A stretch of 64,000 bases of DNA from Rhodopseudomonas palustris HaA2 (GTDB lineage Bacteria; Pseudomonadota; Alphaproteobacteria; Rhizobiales; Xanthobacteraceae). Location of the stretch: the NCBI RefSeq assembly GCF_000013365.1, contig NC_007778.1, positions 2,852,001 to 2,916,000 on the forward strand. The letters run 5' to 3'. This document shows, piece by piece, positions 28,002 to 35,223 of the stretch (its first letter is position 1; each line of letters starts with the position of its first letter). The notes beneath the pieces are model-generated. The model was not told the origin of the DNA, did no database searches, and saw only the letters and a program-made list of their open reading frames with translations. Both the position numbers and the translations under genes were made by a program.

Positions 28002-29054
28002 TTAGGAGAGGCGCGCCGCCGTGAGCGACGGATCGAGGCATGGCGCCGCGACACTCGGCACCGCGTCGGGCGAGACGTGACAGACCACCCGGTTGCGTCC
28101 GCCGTGCTTGGCCTCGTAGAGGGCGCGATCGGCGGCCCGCATCAGATCGGAAATGCCGTCGATGGTCGCGGCCGACGTCGCCGCGCCGATGCTGACGGTG
28201 GCGCGGACCGAACCCGAGGCCATCAGCAATGAACTGGCGGCGACCTCGCCGCGCAGTCGTTCCGCCACCGCCAGCGCCTGCGGCAGATCGGTCTCTGGCA
28301 GCAGCAGCGCGAATTCCTCGCCGCCGATCCGGGCGAGCACGTCGCAGTCGCGCTTGCAGTCGCGCGCCAATTTCGCCAGATGCACGATCATGTCGTCGCC
28401 GACCTGATGGCCGAAATCGTCGTTGATCGATTTGAAATGGTCGATGTCGATCATCAGGCACGACAACGGCCGACCATAGCGGCGGGCGCGCGCCCATTCG
28501 CGATCGGCCAGCGTCAGAAAGTGCCGGCGGTTGAAGATCCCCGTCATGCCGTCGGTCGTCGCCAGCCGCTCGAGCTCTTCGGCGTTGCGCACGATGTCGG
28601 TGACGTCGCTGTAGATCAGCATGCGGCCGCCGTCCGGCAGCACGGCGAGATGGCAGCGCAGCGCCTTGCCGTCGATCATCGCCAGATCCATCGGCTTCGG
28701 ATCGCCGGACTGCACCCAGGCCAGCCGGCGCGCGACGTAGTCGTCGAGATCGACCGCGACCGCCTGGGCCGCGGCCGCCAGCATGTCGGCGTAGAACGGC
28801 CGCGTCTGCCGGATCTCCTCGCAACTGTTGGCCCGGAACATCACGTGCAGGATCGGATTGCTGTAGACCGCGCGCAGCTCTTTGTTGAGGATCAGCAGGC
28901 CGCTGTCGACATTGTCGAGCGCGGCGTAGAGCGTCTCGAGCGCCTGGCTGGCCTCGCGCAGCTCGTGCCGCAGGCGCGCGGCTTCGGCCGGATCGATCGA
29001 CGATCCCGCCGGCGTTTCGTCTCCCGAGGACGGCTTTGTTGTTGTTGTCGGCAT
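28002..29054 (-). CDS. PAS-GGDEF diguanylate cyclase
   Basis: 350-residue soluble protein. A short coiled-coil (about residues 20-45) leads into a PAS-type sensor domain (about 42-165, ALDNVDSGLLILNKELRAVYSNP) and a GGDEF domain from about 175 to 330. The catalytic signature is ARIGGEEFAL, an active variant, and an RxxD inhibitory site (RDCD) lies exactly five residues before it, so feedback inhibition by c-di-GMP is expected. Start at 29054 (MPTTTTKPSSG) chosen over upstream candidates that lack similarity. Neighbour of a second GGDEF protein that lacks the inhibitory site. Confidence 0.87.
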   Translation of the reverse strand: MPTTTTKPSSGDETPAGSSIDPAEAARLRHELREASQALETLYAALDNVDSGLLILNKELRAVYSNPILHVMFRANSCEEIRQTRPFYADMLAAAAQAVAVDLDDYVARRLAWVQSGDPKPMDLAMIDGKALRCHLAVLPDGGRMLIYSDVTDIVRNAEELERLATTDGMTGIFNRRHFLTLADREWARARRYGRPLSCLMIDIDHFKSINDDFGHQVGDDMIVHLAKLARDCKRDCDVLARIGGEEFALLLPETDLPQALAVAERLRGEVAASSLLMASGSVRATVSIGAATSAATIDGISDLMRAADRALYEAKHGGRNRVVCHVSPDAVPSVAAPCLDPSLTAARLS

Positions 29055-29159
29055 GGTCAGTCCCGCCGAAGCAATTGTCCAATGCAGCATTGGTTGCATA
29101 AGCGCAGATAACAACCCCTGAATGGCCGGCGCGATCGCGGCTGGTAGTTAGCTCAGTCT

Positions 29160-29700
29160 TAATCCGGCGAGGGATTCCGGGCTTTTGCGCCGCGGTGCAG
29201 CATGGAACGACGCGATGCGTGTTGTCGGTCGTTCGGTTGGCTGGTATCGAGCGGCCACGCCTTCGCGATCTCGCGGCTCCGCGGAGCCCGAGCTGTGCAC
29301 CCGTCGCTTCGCAGCGAGGGGCGGGGGCGCGCCGGTCGGCGCGAAGGTGGTGAGTGTCGCGATGGCTTTGCGGAACCATCGCGCAACGCCTTCCGGCGCG
29401 CCCACCGCGGCGATTTTGGGCTTCAGGACCGTTCTTCCGGGCGCAGGGAGCGTCGGGATTTCTCCCGCCTCGGGTGCGCCCGTCCAGCCACGAAAGCGGC
29501 GGCCGCTCGTAGTAGCGGCGGACGGTGACCTTCAGCCTCCCGGACGTGCGGGTGCGAACCGCAACGCGCAGGACGCCGCGTCTATTCGATTTCCCCGGCA
29601 CCGTGCCGGCGTCCTCGAATCATCGTTCCGGACCGGTTGCCCGGCCCGCCGATCTGTCCCGCTATCCGACGCCTCGCGAAGCGCCCCTCACGGACAGGAC
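29160..29700. repeat. Repeat-family intergenic sequence with long unproductive frames
   Basis: This 540-base stretch is open in several frames on both strands but none has a ribosome site, a recognisable domain or normal composition (Arg/Ser/Pro-rich). Read on the minus strand it gives peptides such as RRYYERPPLSWLDGR and ARKNGPEAQNRRGGR, which I recognise as spurious hypothetical proteins repeatedly annotated in Rhodopseudomonas and Bradyrhizobium. It is therefore best treated as a member of a dispersed repeat family. An AT-rich inverted motif (ATAATC / GATTAT, about 29709-29728) follows. Confidence 0.45.
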
Positions 29701-29784
29701 GATGCGGACTATAATCATAATAGGATTATTGTCAAGAGACGTGTGTCTCGCGTCGATGCCACTGGATCCGCCGATCCTGTCTCA

Positions 29785-29820
29785 CCGTCATTGCCGGGCT
29801 TGACCCGGCAATCCATCTTC
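29785..29820. repeat. Palindromic intergenic repeat
   Basis: A perfect 9-bp stem ATTGCCGGG (29790-29798) and CCCGGCAAT (29804-29812) with loop CTTGA, in the context GTCATTGCCGGGCTTGACCC, a short repeat that occurs very widely in Bradyrhizobium-group intergenic DNA. Confidence 0.6.
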
Positions 29821-29958
29821 TTCGCGATAATGCTTCTATCAGGCGCGCTTCGCGCGTGATGGATGCGCGGTGCGCTCGCCCGGTGATGCGGGCCGGGTCT
29901 TGACCGCGCCCGCGCCAGCGCCAAAGAAGACCAGGTTGGGAGCGAACCGGAGCAGGCG

Positions 29959-30306
29959 ATGCCGCATCTCGTGATGGACTATTCGGGCGATCATCTCGGC
30001 CGCGACCGCGTCGCCGGCGTGATCGAGCAGCTCGCCATCACCGCTGCGGCGACCGGGGTGATGCAGGCGGCGGACATCAAAGTGCGCGCCCGCGGCTTCG
30101 ACGACTATCTGGTCGCCGGCCGGCGCGACAGCTTCGTGCATCTCGCCGTGTTCATGCTGGCCGGCCGCACGCCGGCGCAGAAGGAAGCGCTCAGCATCGC
30201 GCTGCGCCAGACCCTGGTCGAGCACTGCCCCGACATCGTCAGCCTCAGCGTCGACATCCGCGACATGGACCCGGTGGCGTATAAGAAGCGGTTGAAGGGG
30301 GCGTAG
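29959..30306 (+). CDS. 5-carboxymethyl-2-hydroxymuconate isomerase family protein
   Basis: 115-residue tautomerase-superfamily protein of the CHMI (HpaF) family, which isomerises an intermediate of homoprotocatechuate degradation. It starts MPHLVMDYSG, so Pro2, the catalytic base of the superfamily once Met is removed, is present. Later blocks FVHLAVFMLAGRTPAQKEAL and LSVDIRDMDPVAYKKR match the family. No other homoprotocatechuate pathway genes are nearby, so its physiological substrate is unclear. It is the last gene before the patchwork of defence genes. Confidence 0.85.
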   Translation: MPHLVMDYSGDHLGRDRVAGVIEQLAITAAATGVMQAADIKVRARGFDDYLVAGRRDSFVHLAVFMLAGRTPAQKEALSIALRQTLVEHCPDIVSLSVDIRDMDPVAYKKRLKGA

Positions 30307-30324
30307 GGCGGTTGGTGCGCGCGT

Positions 30325-30405
30325 CTGTAGCCCGGATCAGCGAAGCGCCATCCGGGGCAAGAATCCCGCGTATCGCTGCGCTCACGCTGGGTACGCTTGC
30401 CGCAA
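30325..30405. repeat. Palindromic intergenic repeat (GTAGCCCGGAT type)
   Basis: Begins GTAGCCCGGATCAGCGAAGC and ends near CGCTGCGCTCACGCTGGGTACG. It is the same repeat type seen at 35125-35220 and resembles those at 32910-32995 and 34246-34330. Here it lies between the CHMI gene and the AIPR gene. Confidence 0.65.
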
Positions 30406-30449
30406 TCAACCCATCCGACGCTTCCTGACAGTCTATCGAGGCGTATGGA

Positions 30450-32147
30450 CTACCGACCTGTCCGGATAGCATCCTCAAAGACGACCTTGCTATGCGATGG
30501 GTTCTTGAACAGAACAGCCAAGAATTTTTCCGGGAATTCTTTCTCGATCGAAGCCGTCATTCGCGCGTGAACATCAGTGCACAGCCTGTAAATGGGCGCC
30601 GGATCGTTGATCTCATTTCTGAATTCGCAAATAGGTTTCGACAGCCGGTTCAAGCCGTAGAGCCGGAACACGCCAGCCGAGAGAATACGGTTTCCGTGAA
30701 CAAGGACGCCCCATGCGGCACCATTCTTCTTTGTTATACTTTTCTTTCTTCGTTCGATCCATCCATCGATATGACGGTTCATTGCCGTTGCATTGAAAGC
30801 ACGAGCTCCGCTGGTCGAGGGATTGTAGATCGTTCGATAGGGGGCCTTCTGAAGATCGTTAAAGAACTTCCCGATTCCGCTTTTCACCTGCACTGCGAGA
30901 AGTGGATCCCCGGATGCGCATGCGAGAGCTACGGTGACTTCAATCAGCTCACAGCTACTCGCCGACGGGCTAATCTCTTCGCTGCGCAGGAATTGATAGT
31001 CGACGTCTTCAACCGCCATCTCCTCCTTGATTCGTTTCTGCTCCGGATCCTGGGCCACGAAGTCGCGAGATTCTATCCTATTCTGAAGGTTGTTCGTTCG
31101 TGTGACTTCCTTTCCGAAGCCGGGTGGCGCTGATTCCAGCAGGATCACTCGGATTGGTACGCGCACCAATCCGAGGTTTGTATCGTTCTCGATGCGCCCA
31201 AGCGAGCTGACGGTTTGGGCCCCATTAACGATCGATGCACCTCGAAAACGAAATTGCCCTGCAGATTGAGTCGCAGCCTTGGCGGGAGCAACAACTGCCT
31301 CCTCAGCGATCAGTGTGATTCCATTATTAAAATACCAGAATTTTTCTGGCGAATTGAGTGCTGTCTGACGGATCTCATTGTTTACGTCGGTTCCGCCGAG
31401 AGAATGACGAATGTTGGATACCACCAAACTCTTACCGTGGCGCTTCCACCATGTCTTCAGCTGATACCCGTCAACAATACCGAAATATGCGACATAGGGA
31501 GAATTGACGCGAGACCAATCTAGGATCTGTGCCTCAAGCGTCACGCGGCCGCCTTCGGGATCACTTGCGAGACGAGTATAGACTTCGTTCAAGCCGAGAA
31601 GTTCCCACGAGACCAGTTCGTTGGGGTCCGCGCCATTGAGTTCCGAAAGCAGCCGATCAAAGTGCAAAGTGCTCGGCTTCGCAAGTTGACTTACACCGGT
31701 GGTGACAACTACCAGGTGGACAGAGGTGCCGGGCGTATTGATTTGAGCGAAGATGTCCTGAAGACTGGCGTGTAGTCGACTGTGGAATGCATCGACATTC
31801 TGCTCAATTGCATCGCGAACACCTGTGGCAAATGTTCCTATATCTTTTGCCTCCGGCTCGCCGGTCCCCGCGTTGATCCATTTTGATTGAACAAAGACCA
31901 CGGACTGGTCTGACGGATCATAGTAGGCCGCGTCGATTCCGTTGTCGCCGGTACCGTCCCACACCGACTCCGCGGCTTGTTTTGGCGTGCAACCGGCGAC
32001 TGTAGAAACGGCCAAGGCAGCCAAGCATCTCGTCAAGATCTTCTGATCTCGTTCTGCGTCGCGCGGAGAAATGTCAGAAACATTCAGGTGTGGCTCGAAC
32101 AGTTCACGTAATCGAACCTTGATTTGATTGACCTTGAGGGAAGACAT
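30450..32147 (-). CDS. AIPR family abortive infection protein
   Basis: 565-residue protein of the AIPR (abortive infection phage resistance) family. The N-terminal third carries a restriction-nuclease-like core: GDNGIDAAYYD and VVFVQSKW, a D-x-(V)QxK arrangement of the PD-(D/E)XK type (about residues 65-90). The AIPR domain follows with diagnostic blocks EKFWYFNNGITLIAEE (about 265-280) and ASIVNGAQTVSSLGRI (about 305-320). Expected to act as a phage-triggered nuclease, alone or with partners. Start at 32147 is supported by AGG five bases upstream. Base composition is visibly lower in GC than the neighbours, with AT-rich codons, a sign of horizontal transfer. Stands alone, bounded by palindromic repeats. 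Confidence 0.85.
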   Translation of the reverse strand: MSSLKVNQIKVRLRELFEPHLNVSDISPRDAERDQKILTRCLAALAVSTVAGCTPKQAAESVWDGTGDNGIDAAYYDPSDQSVVFVQSKWINAGTGEPEAKDIGTFATGVRDAIEQNVDAFHSRLHASLQDIFAQINTPGTSVHLVVVTTGVSQLAKPSTLHFDRLLSELNGADPNELVSWELLGLNEVYTRLASDPEGGRVTLEAQILDWSRVNSPYVAYFGIVDGYQLKTWWKRHGKSLVVSNIRHSLGGTDVNNEIRQTALNSPEKFWYFNNGITLIAEEAVVAPAKAATQSAGQFRFRGASIVNGAQTVSSLGRIENDTNLGLVRVPIRVILLESAPPGFGKEVTRTNNLQNRIESRDFVAQDPEQKRIKEEMAVEDVDYQFLRSEEISPSASSCELIEVTVALACASGDPLLAVQVKSGIGKFFNDLQKAPYRTIYNPSTSGARAFNATAMNRHIDGWIERRKKSITKKNGAAWGVLVHGNRILSAGVFRLYGLNRLSKPICEFRNEINDPAPIYRLCTDVHARMTASIEKEFPEKFLAVLFKNPSHSKVVFEDAIRTGR

Positions 32148-32411
32148 TGCACCTAACTCGGTTCCCAAATCCCGAATGGAACGCTAGCGGGGCATACGTC
32201 CAGCTTCAATTATTAGTTGTGATGAGGCGTCGTCGTCAGAGATGGTATTTGGCTGAGGTTGTGGATGGATGCCATTTTCGTTCGTTCGAGAAGAAAAGGC
32301 GGCGGATAGTACCTGGGCTGAATAGCGAAGCGTGCTCACGTGCAGCGCTTCGCGAGGGCAAAGACGTCTGACGTTGGCACGGCGCTGCGTGCCTTGGCCC
32401 GCCCTACGCTT

Positions 32412-32666
32412 CTATCTGATCAGGCGATCGTAGTCGGCATGGGAGCCGATCCAGATCCAGAGAAAGCCGTTTTCGATTTCGACGGCGAGGGCGCGATAGC
32501 GCAAGCCGACGCGAACCGACCAATATGAGCCGACCTTCTTGAACTGCAGCGAGGGATGACGCGGGTCGCTCTTGAGCAGCGCGTATTGCGCGTCGGCGAG
32601 CTTTCTGATCGGCGCGGGGAGATCGTCATACGCCGCCCAGAACCGCGGCGTGGCGACGTGCTTCAC
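32412..32666 (-). CDS. RelE/ParE-type toxin
   Basis: 84-residue protein with the compact RelE/ParE fold: helices PRFWAAYDDLPAPIRKLADAQYALLK, then strands SLQFKKVGSYWSVRVGLRYRALAVEI and GFLWIWIGSHADYDRLI. The basic strand SVRVGLRYRAL is typical of mRNA interferases of this family. The gene overlaps the end of the upstream gene by four bases, the usual antitoxin-toxin coupling. Target (ribosome-bound mRNA or gyrase) cannot be told apart. Confidence 0.8.
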   Translation of the reverse strand: MKHVATPRFWAAYDDLPAPIRKLADAQYALLKSDPRHPSLQFKKVGSYWSVRVGLRYRALAVEIENGFLWIWIGSHADYDRLIR

Positions 32667-32863
32667 AGCTCGCGCGATTGGCCGGCGCGATGGGCGGCCA
32701 GCGCCTCGGCTGCGAGATCATCGAGCCTGCCGGCCTCCGCGTCCCGGGCGATCGCGGCATCGAACTGCTCCGCGTCGAACGCCTCGAACCACGCCCGAAA
32801 CCGCGCCAGCTCGCGCGGCGGCAGACGTTCGACGGCCTTTTCGATGTCCTCGGCAGTGGTCAT
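32663..32863 (-). CDS. Antitoxin of RelE-type module
   Basis: 66-residue acidic, mostly helical protein: MTTAEDIEKAVERLPPRELARFRAWF then AEQFDAAIARDAEAGRLDDLAAEAL. This layout matches small proteobacterial antitoxins encoded directly upstream of RelE/ParE toxins. The gene overlaps the toxin start by four bases (ATGA type). Start at 32863 is chosen; an upstream in-frame ATG would add 14 hydrophobic residues without similarity. The pair is flanked by short palindromic repeats. Confidence 0.75.
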   Translation of the reverse strand: MTTAEDIEKAVERLPPRELARFRAWFEAFDAEQFDAAIARDAEAGRLDDLAAEALAAHRAGQSREL

Positions 32864-32909
32864 GAGCGCAAGCCTAGCAGCAAAGGCGAGGCGGCAAAAG
32901 GGCACTCAC

Positions 32910-32995
32910 ACGTAGGGCGCAAGAGCGAAGCGTATTGCGCCGCTTTGTCGTGCTCGGCGGATGACGGTGCGCTAACCGCCCTACGGGCTAGGCTT
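32910..32995. repeat. Palindromic intergenic repeat (CGTAGGGCGCAA type)
   Basis: Begins CGTAGGGCGCAAGAGCGAAG, ends CGCTAACCGCCCTACGGGCT; ends are complementary (GTAGGGCG / CGCCCTAC). A near copy lies at 34246-34330. Confidence 0.7.
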
Positions 32996-33000
32996 GCTGG

Positions 33001-33480
33001 CTATTTCTTGGAGCAGCCCGCGGTGAATCCCTGCGCGACGGCCTTCAGGCCCTTGACCGACCATGCGTCCTTGATCGCCCCCGACACGCGGATCGCCGTT
33101 CCGTCCGCCAACACGCTGTTCAGGGCCGCGACCTCGCCGGCCGCCAGATCGGCGCGCAGCTCGTAGGCCCCCGTCATCTCGGAATTCTTGCTGAGCGTGG
33201 ACTTGCCCTTCAGCGTCACCGAGGCGTTGGCGCTGGCAAGGGTGACGCTCAGCGGCTCGCCTTTGCCTTTGCCGAGGCTCTTGTATCCGCCCAGCCCGAC
33301 CTGCACCGCGCCCCCCTTCAAGCAGGTCAAGCGCAAGACATCGTCGGCCTCTTCCTCACCGGCGGGCATGCCGAGCAGTTCGGCGGGCTGCTTGGTCAAC
33401 GTCCACCGCACATCCGCCGCCTGGGCGGCCGGGCCAAACGACAGAGCCAGCACGAGCGTGCCGGCGACTACGAGACGCAT
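33001..33480 (-). CDS. Secreted hypothetical protein
   Basis: 159-residue protein with a signal peptide (residues 1-22, LVVAGTLVLALSFGPAAQA). The mature domain is beta-rich, with segments GAVQVGLGGYKSLGKGKGE and LSVTLASANASVTLKGKSTL, and has two cysteines (LTCLKGG and C-terminal TAGCSKK). Start at 33480 is supported by GGGAGATC upstream. No family recognised. It separates the two toxin-antitoxin modules and looks like ordinary chromosome in base composition. Confidence 0.7.
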   Translation of the reverse strand: MRLVVAGTLVLALSFGPAAQAADVRWTLTKQPAELLGMPAGEEEADDVLRLTCLKGGAVQVGLGGYKSLGKGKGEPLSVTLASANASVTLKGKSTLSKNSEMTGAYELRADLAAGEVAALNSVLADGTAIRVSGAIKDAWSVKGLKAVAQGFTAGCSKK

Positions 33481-33744
33481 GGAAGATCTCCCGATAGGCG
33501 CCGGTCGTTCCGCAACCCCGGAGCGGGCGCAAGCCGCGACAGCGTCCGGCCGACCCCCTGCCGCACCGGCGCGAGCAAAGCTCATGGTGAGACGCGCTGG
33601 TGGGGGAGATGGTTCAGTTGGGCGACGTCCCGGATTTGGCGACGCGGCATCCGGACGACGCTTCTGCGGCGAAAGTGGCGTTGCGCGCGGTGCTCGTCCG
33701 GCTAGCCTCGACATATTTCATCACCACGTTCGTTGCGCACTGTC

Positions 33745-33942
33745 ATGCCGAAAGACTCCCGTGATCTGATCAAGGAACTCGAAGCCGACGGCTGGCGGTT
33801 CGTTGGTGCGACCGGCAGTCACCACCACTTCAAGCATCCGGTGAAAGCTGGTAAGGTGACGGTCCCGCATCCGAAGAAAGACCTGCATCCGAAGATCGTT
33901 CGTTCGGTCACGCGGCAGGCAGGCCTGAAGGAGGTCCGGTGA
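33745..33942 (+). CDS. hicA: HicA family toxin (mRNA interferase)
   Basis: 65-residue protein with the dsRNA-binding-like HicA fold: DSRDLIKELEADGWRFVGATGSHHHFKHP, where the catalytic histidine lies in GSHHHF (HicA normally GSHxxF), and KVTVPHPKKDLHPKIVRSVTRQAGL. It would cleave mRNA and tmRNA when freed from HicB. Start at the ATG at 33745. The HicB gene starts within its last codons (four-base overlap). Confidence 0.9.
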   Translation: MPKDSRDLIKELEADGWRFVGATGSHHHFKHPVKAGKVTVPHPKKDLHPKIVRSVTRQAGLKEVR

Positions 33943-34235
33943 GCGCAACATCCGGCTATCTCGCGCTGGTCTACAAGGACCGCGACACCTCCTACGGCGT
34001 CGCCTTTCCCGACGTGCCCGGCTGCATCTCGGCAGGCGACACGTTCGAGCAGGCGATCGACAACGCCGCCGAAGCACTCGGCGGCCACCTCGCGCTGCTA
34101 CGCGCCGATGGCGACCCGATCCCGCAGCCGCGCAGCCTCGAGCAATTGCGCGACGATCCGGAGTTCGTCGCGGAGGCCGCCGACGCCGTGGTGGCGTTCG
34201 TCAGGCCGCAGGCGGAGCGGGCGGCGGCGGAGTAG
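33939..34235 (+). CDS. hicB: HicB family antitoxin
   Basis: 98-residue antitoxin with the partial RNase H-like HicB fold: YLALVYKDRDTSYGVAFPDVPGCIS, the signature of the family (FPDxPGC), then GDTFEQAIDNAAEALGGHL. GTG start at 33939 with GGAGGT just upstream, overlapping hicA by four bases. Lacks an obvious C-terminal ribbon-helix-helix extension, so autoregulation may involve the HicB core only. Confidence 0.9.
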   Translation: MSATSGYLALVYKDRDTSYGVAFPDVPGCISAGDTFEQAIDNAAEALGGHLALLRADGDPIPQPRSLEQLRDDPEFVAEAADAVVAFVRPQAERAAAE

Positions 34236-34245
34236 GCGTGGTGAT

Positions 34246-34330
34246 GTGTGTAGGGCGCAATAGCGAAGCGTATTGCGCCGCCGTGCGGTGAGCGGCGGAT
34301 TACGCTGCGCTAATCCGGCCTACGGGCTGC
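34246..34330. repeat. Palindromic intergenic repeat (GTAGGGCGCAA type)
   Basis: Begins TGTAGGGCGCAATAGCGAAG and ends CGCTAATCCGGCCTACGGGC. Near copy of 32910-32995. Separates HicAB from the orphan gene at 34397. Confidence 0.7.
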
Positions 34331-34396
34331 GGCGTGGAAATCGTAATTCGCCGAGGACGTGCCGGCGAGGAGTTACTAGCATGAAAGGGGCGCAGC

Positions 34397-34948
34397 ATGG
34401 CTAAGTGTACGTTTATTCGCAGCGCATCCACCCGTGCCGGTTGCTCTATTAAGAATGGAGTTGCGGCGCTCGTTATCGCCTGCTGCGCGAGCCTTAATCA
34501 CGTAAGTCCAGCGGAGGCCGGACTGCCAGTTTCGTCTCTATTCTGGCATCTTTGCATCAGCGTATCAGAGCTTCAACCAGGCGCGGTGTCGAAGGACCGT
34601 AACGACCTCGCGGAGCGGGTCGCCTCACTGATTAGGCCGAAACTTAAGTTTGCTCAGGCTGGGCGAGAGACGAGAGCTGAGCCTCACTGTCTAAAGGACG
34701 CTGATCCAGGATTCGATAGGCAGCTTCGCCTAGTTCTATCGGTCAAACGGCAGCAAGTTCGCTTGAACGACGAGAACATTAATATTGCCCTTGCGGGGGG
34801 TGTGTCGAGCAACGGACTATTCCAAGAGCGGGATGATGCGCCCGTAGTGATTATCGATAGAAAGGAAATATCGGATCAGCGAGTTGTCGCGATGCTCGTC
34901 GAGTTTGTCGATAAGTCAGTTATTGAGATCGTACGTAAGCAGAAATAG
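34397..34948 (+). CDS. Orphan hypothetical protein with signal-like N-terminus
   Basis: 183-residue product with a hydrophobic stretch at about residues 20-33 (GVAALVIACCASL) that may be a signal peptide or anchor. The rest, for example LAERVASLIRPKLKFAQAGRE and DAPVVIIDRKEISDQRVVAMLVEF, is globular without a recognised family. The ATG at 34397 has AAAGGGG upstream. Base composition is lower in GC than the surrounding chromosome, suggesting recent acquisition. It lies between repeats and next to a decayed nuclease fragment. Confidence 0.55.
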   Translation: MAKCTFIRSASTRAGCSIKNGVAALVIACCASLNHVSPAEAGLPVSSLFWHLCISVSELQPGAVSKDRNDLAERVASLIRPKLKFAQAGRETRAEPHCLKDADPGFDRQLRLVLSVKRQQVRLNDENINIALAGGVSSNGLFQERDDAPVVIIDRKEISDQRVVAMLVEFVDKSVIEIVRKQK

Positions 34949-35009
34949 TAAACAGCAGGAGCTACGCAATGGCTGGACAAGAGATCCAGGAGCTTTCCCT
35001 GGGCATGCA

Positions 35010-35115
35010 GTGGACAACGACTGTTACGATGTTCTTGATTTCGGTGAAGTCATGAAATCGCTCTATTTCCCACAGCTTATGCTGATCCCAAAACGTCTCG
35101 TCAGTCAGGTGTAGG
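35010..35115 (-). pseudogene. Decayed C-terminal fragment of a paralogue of the adjacent nuclease
   Basis: Read on the minus strand this stretch gives ETFWDQHKLWEIERFHDFTE, which aligns without gaps to GYWGRHTLWEIERFHDHTE in the C-terminal part of the nuclease encoded at 35224-36435; the nucleotide match is also strong (GAAATCGCTCTATTTCCCA versus GAAAGCGCTCTATCTCCCA on the plus strand). The match stops on both sides, there is no start codon and the reading frame does not lead into a full gene. It is a remnant of a duplicated or previously inserted copy. Confidence 0.75.
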
Positions 35116-35124
35116 AGAACTAGT

Positions 35125-35220
35125 CCGTAGCCCGGATAAGCGAAGCACCATCCGGGAGCGGCGTCTCAGCAACGTGATGAGCCCCGGGTATCGCTGCGCT
35201 CACCCGGGCTACGCTCGCTG
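35125..35220. repeat. Palindromic intergenic repeat (GTAGCCCGGAT type)
   Basis: Begins GTAGCCCGGATAAGCGAAGC, ends GCTCACCCGGGCTACGC; the two ends are complementary. Sits exactly between the nuclease remnant and the intact nuclease gene. Confidence 0.7.
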
Positions 35221-35223
35221 GAG

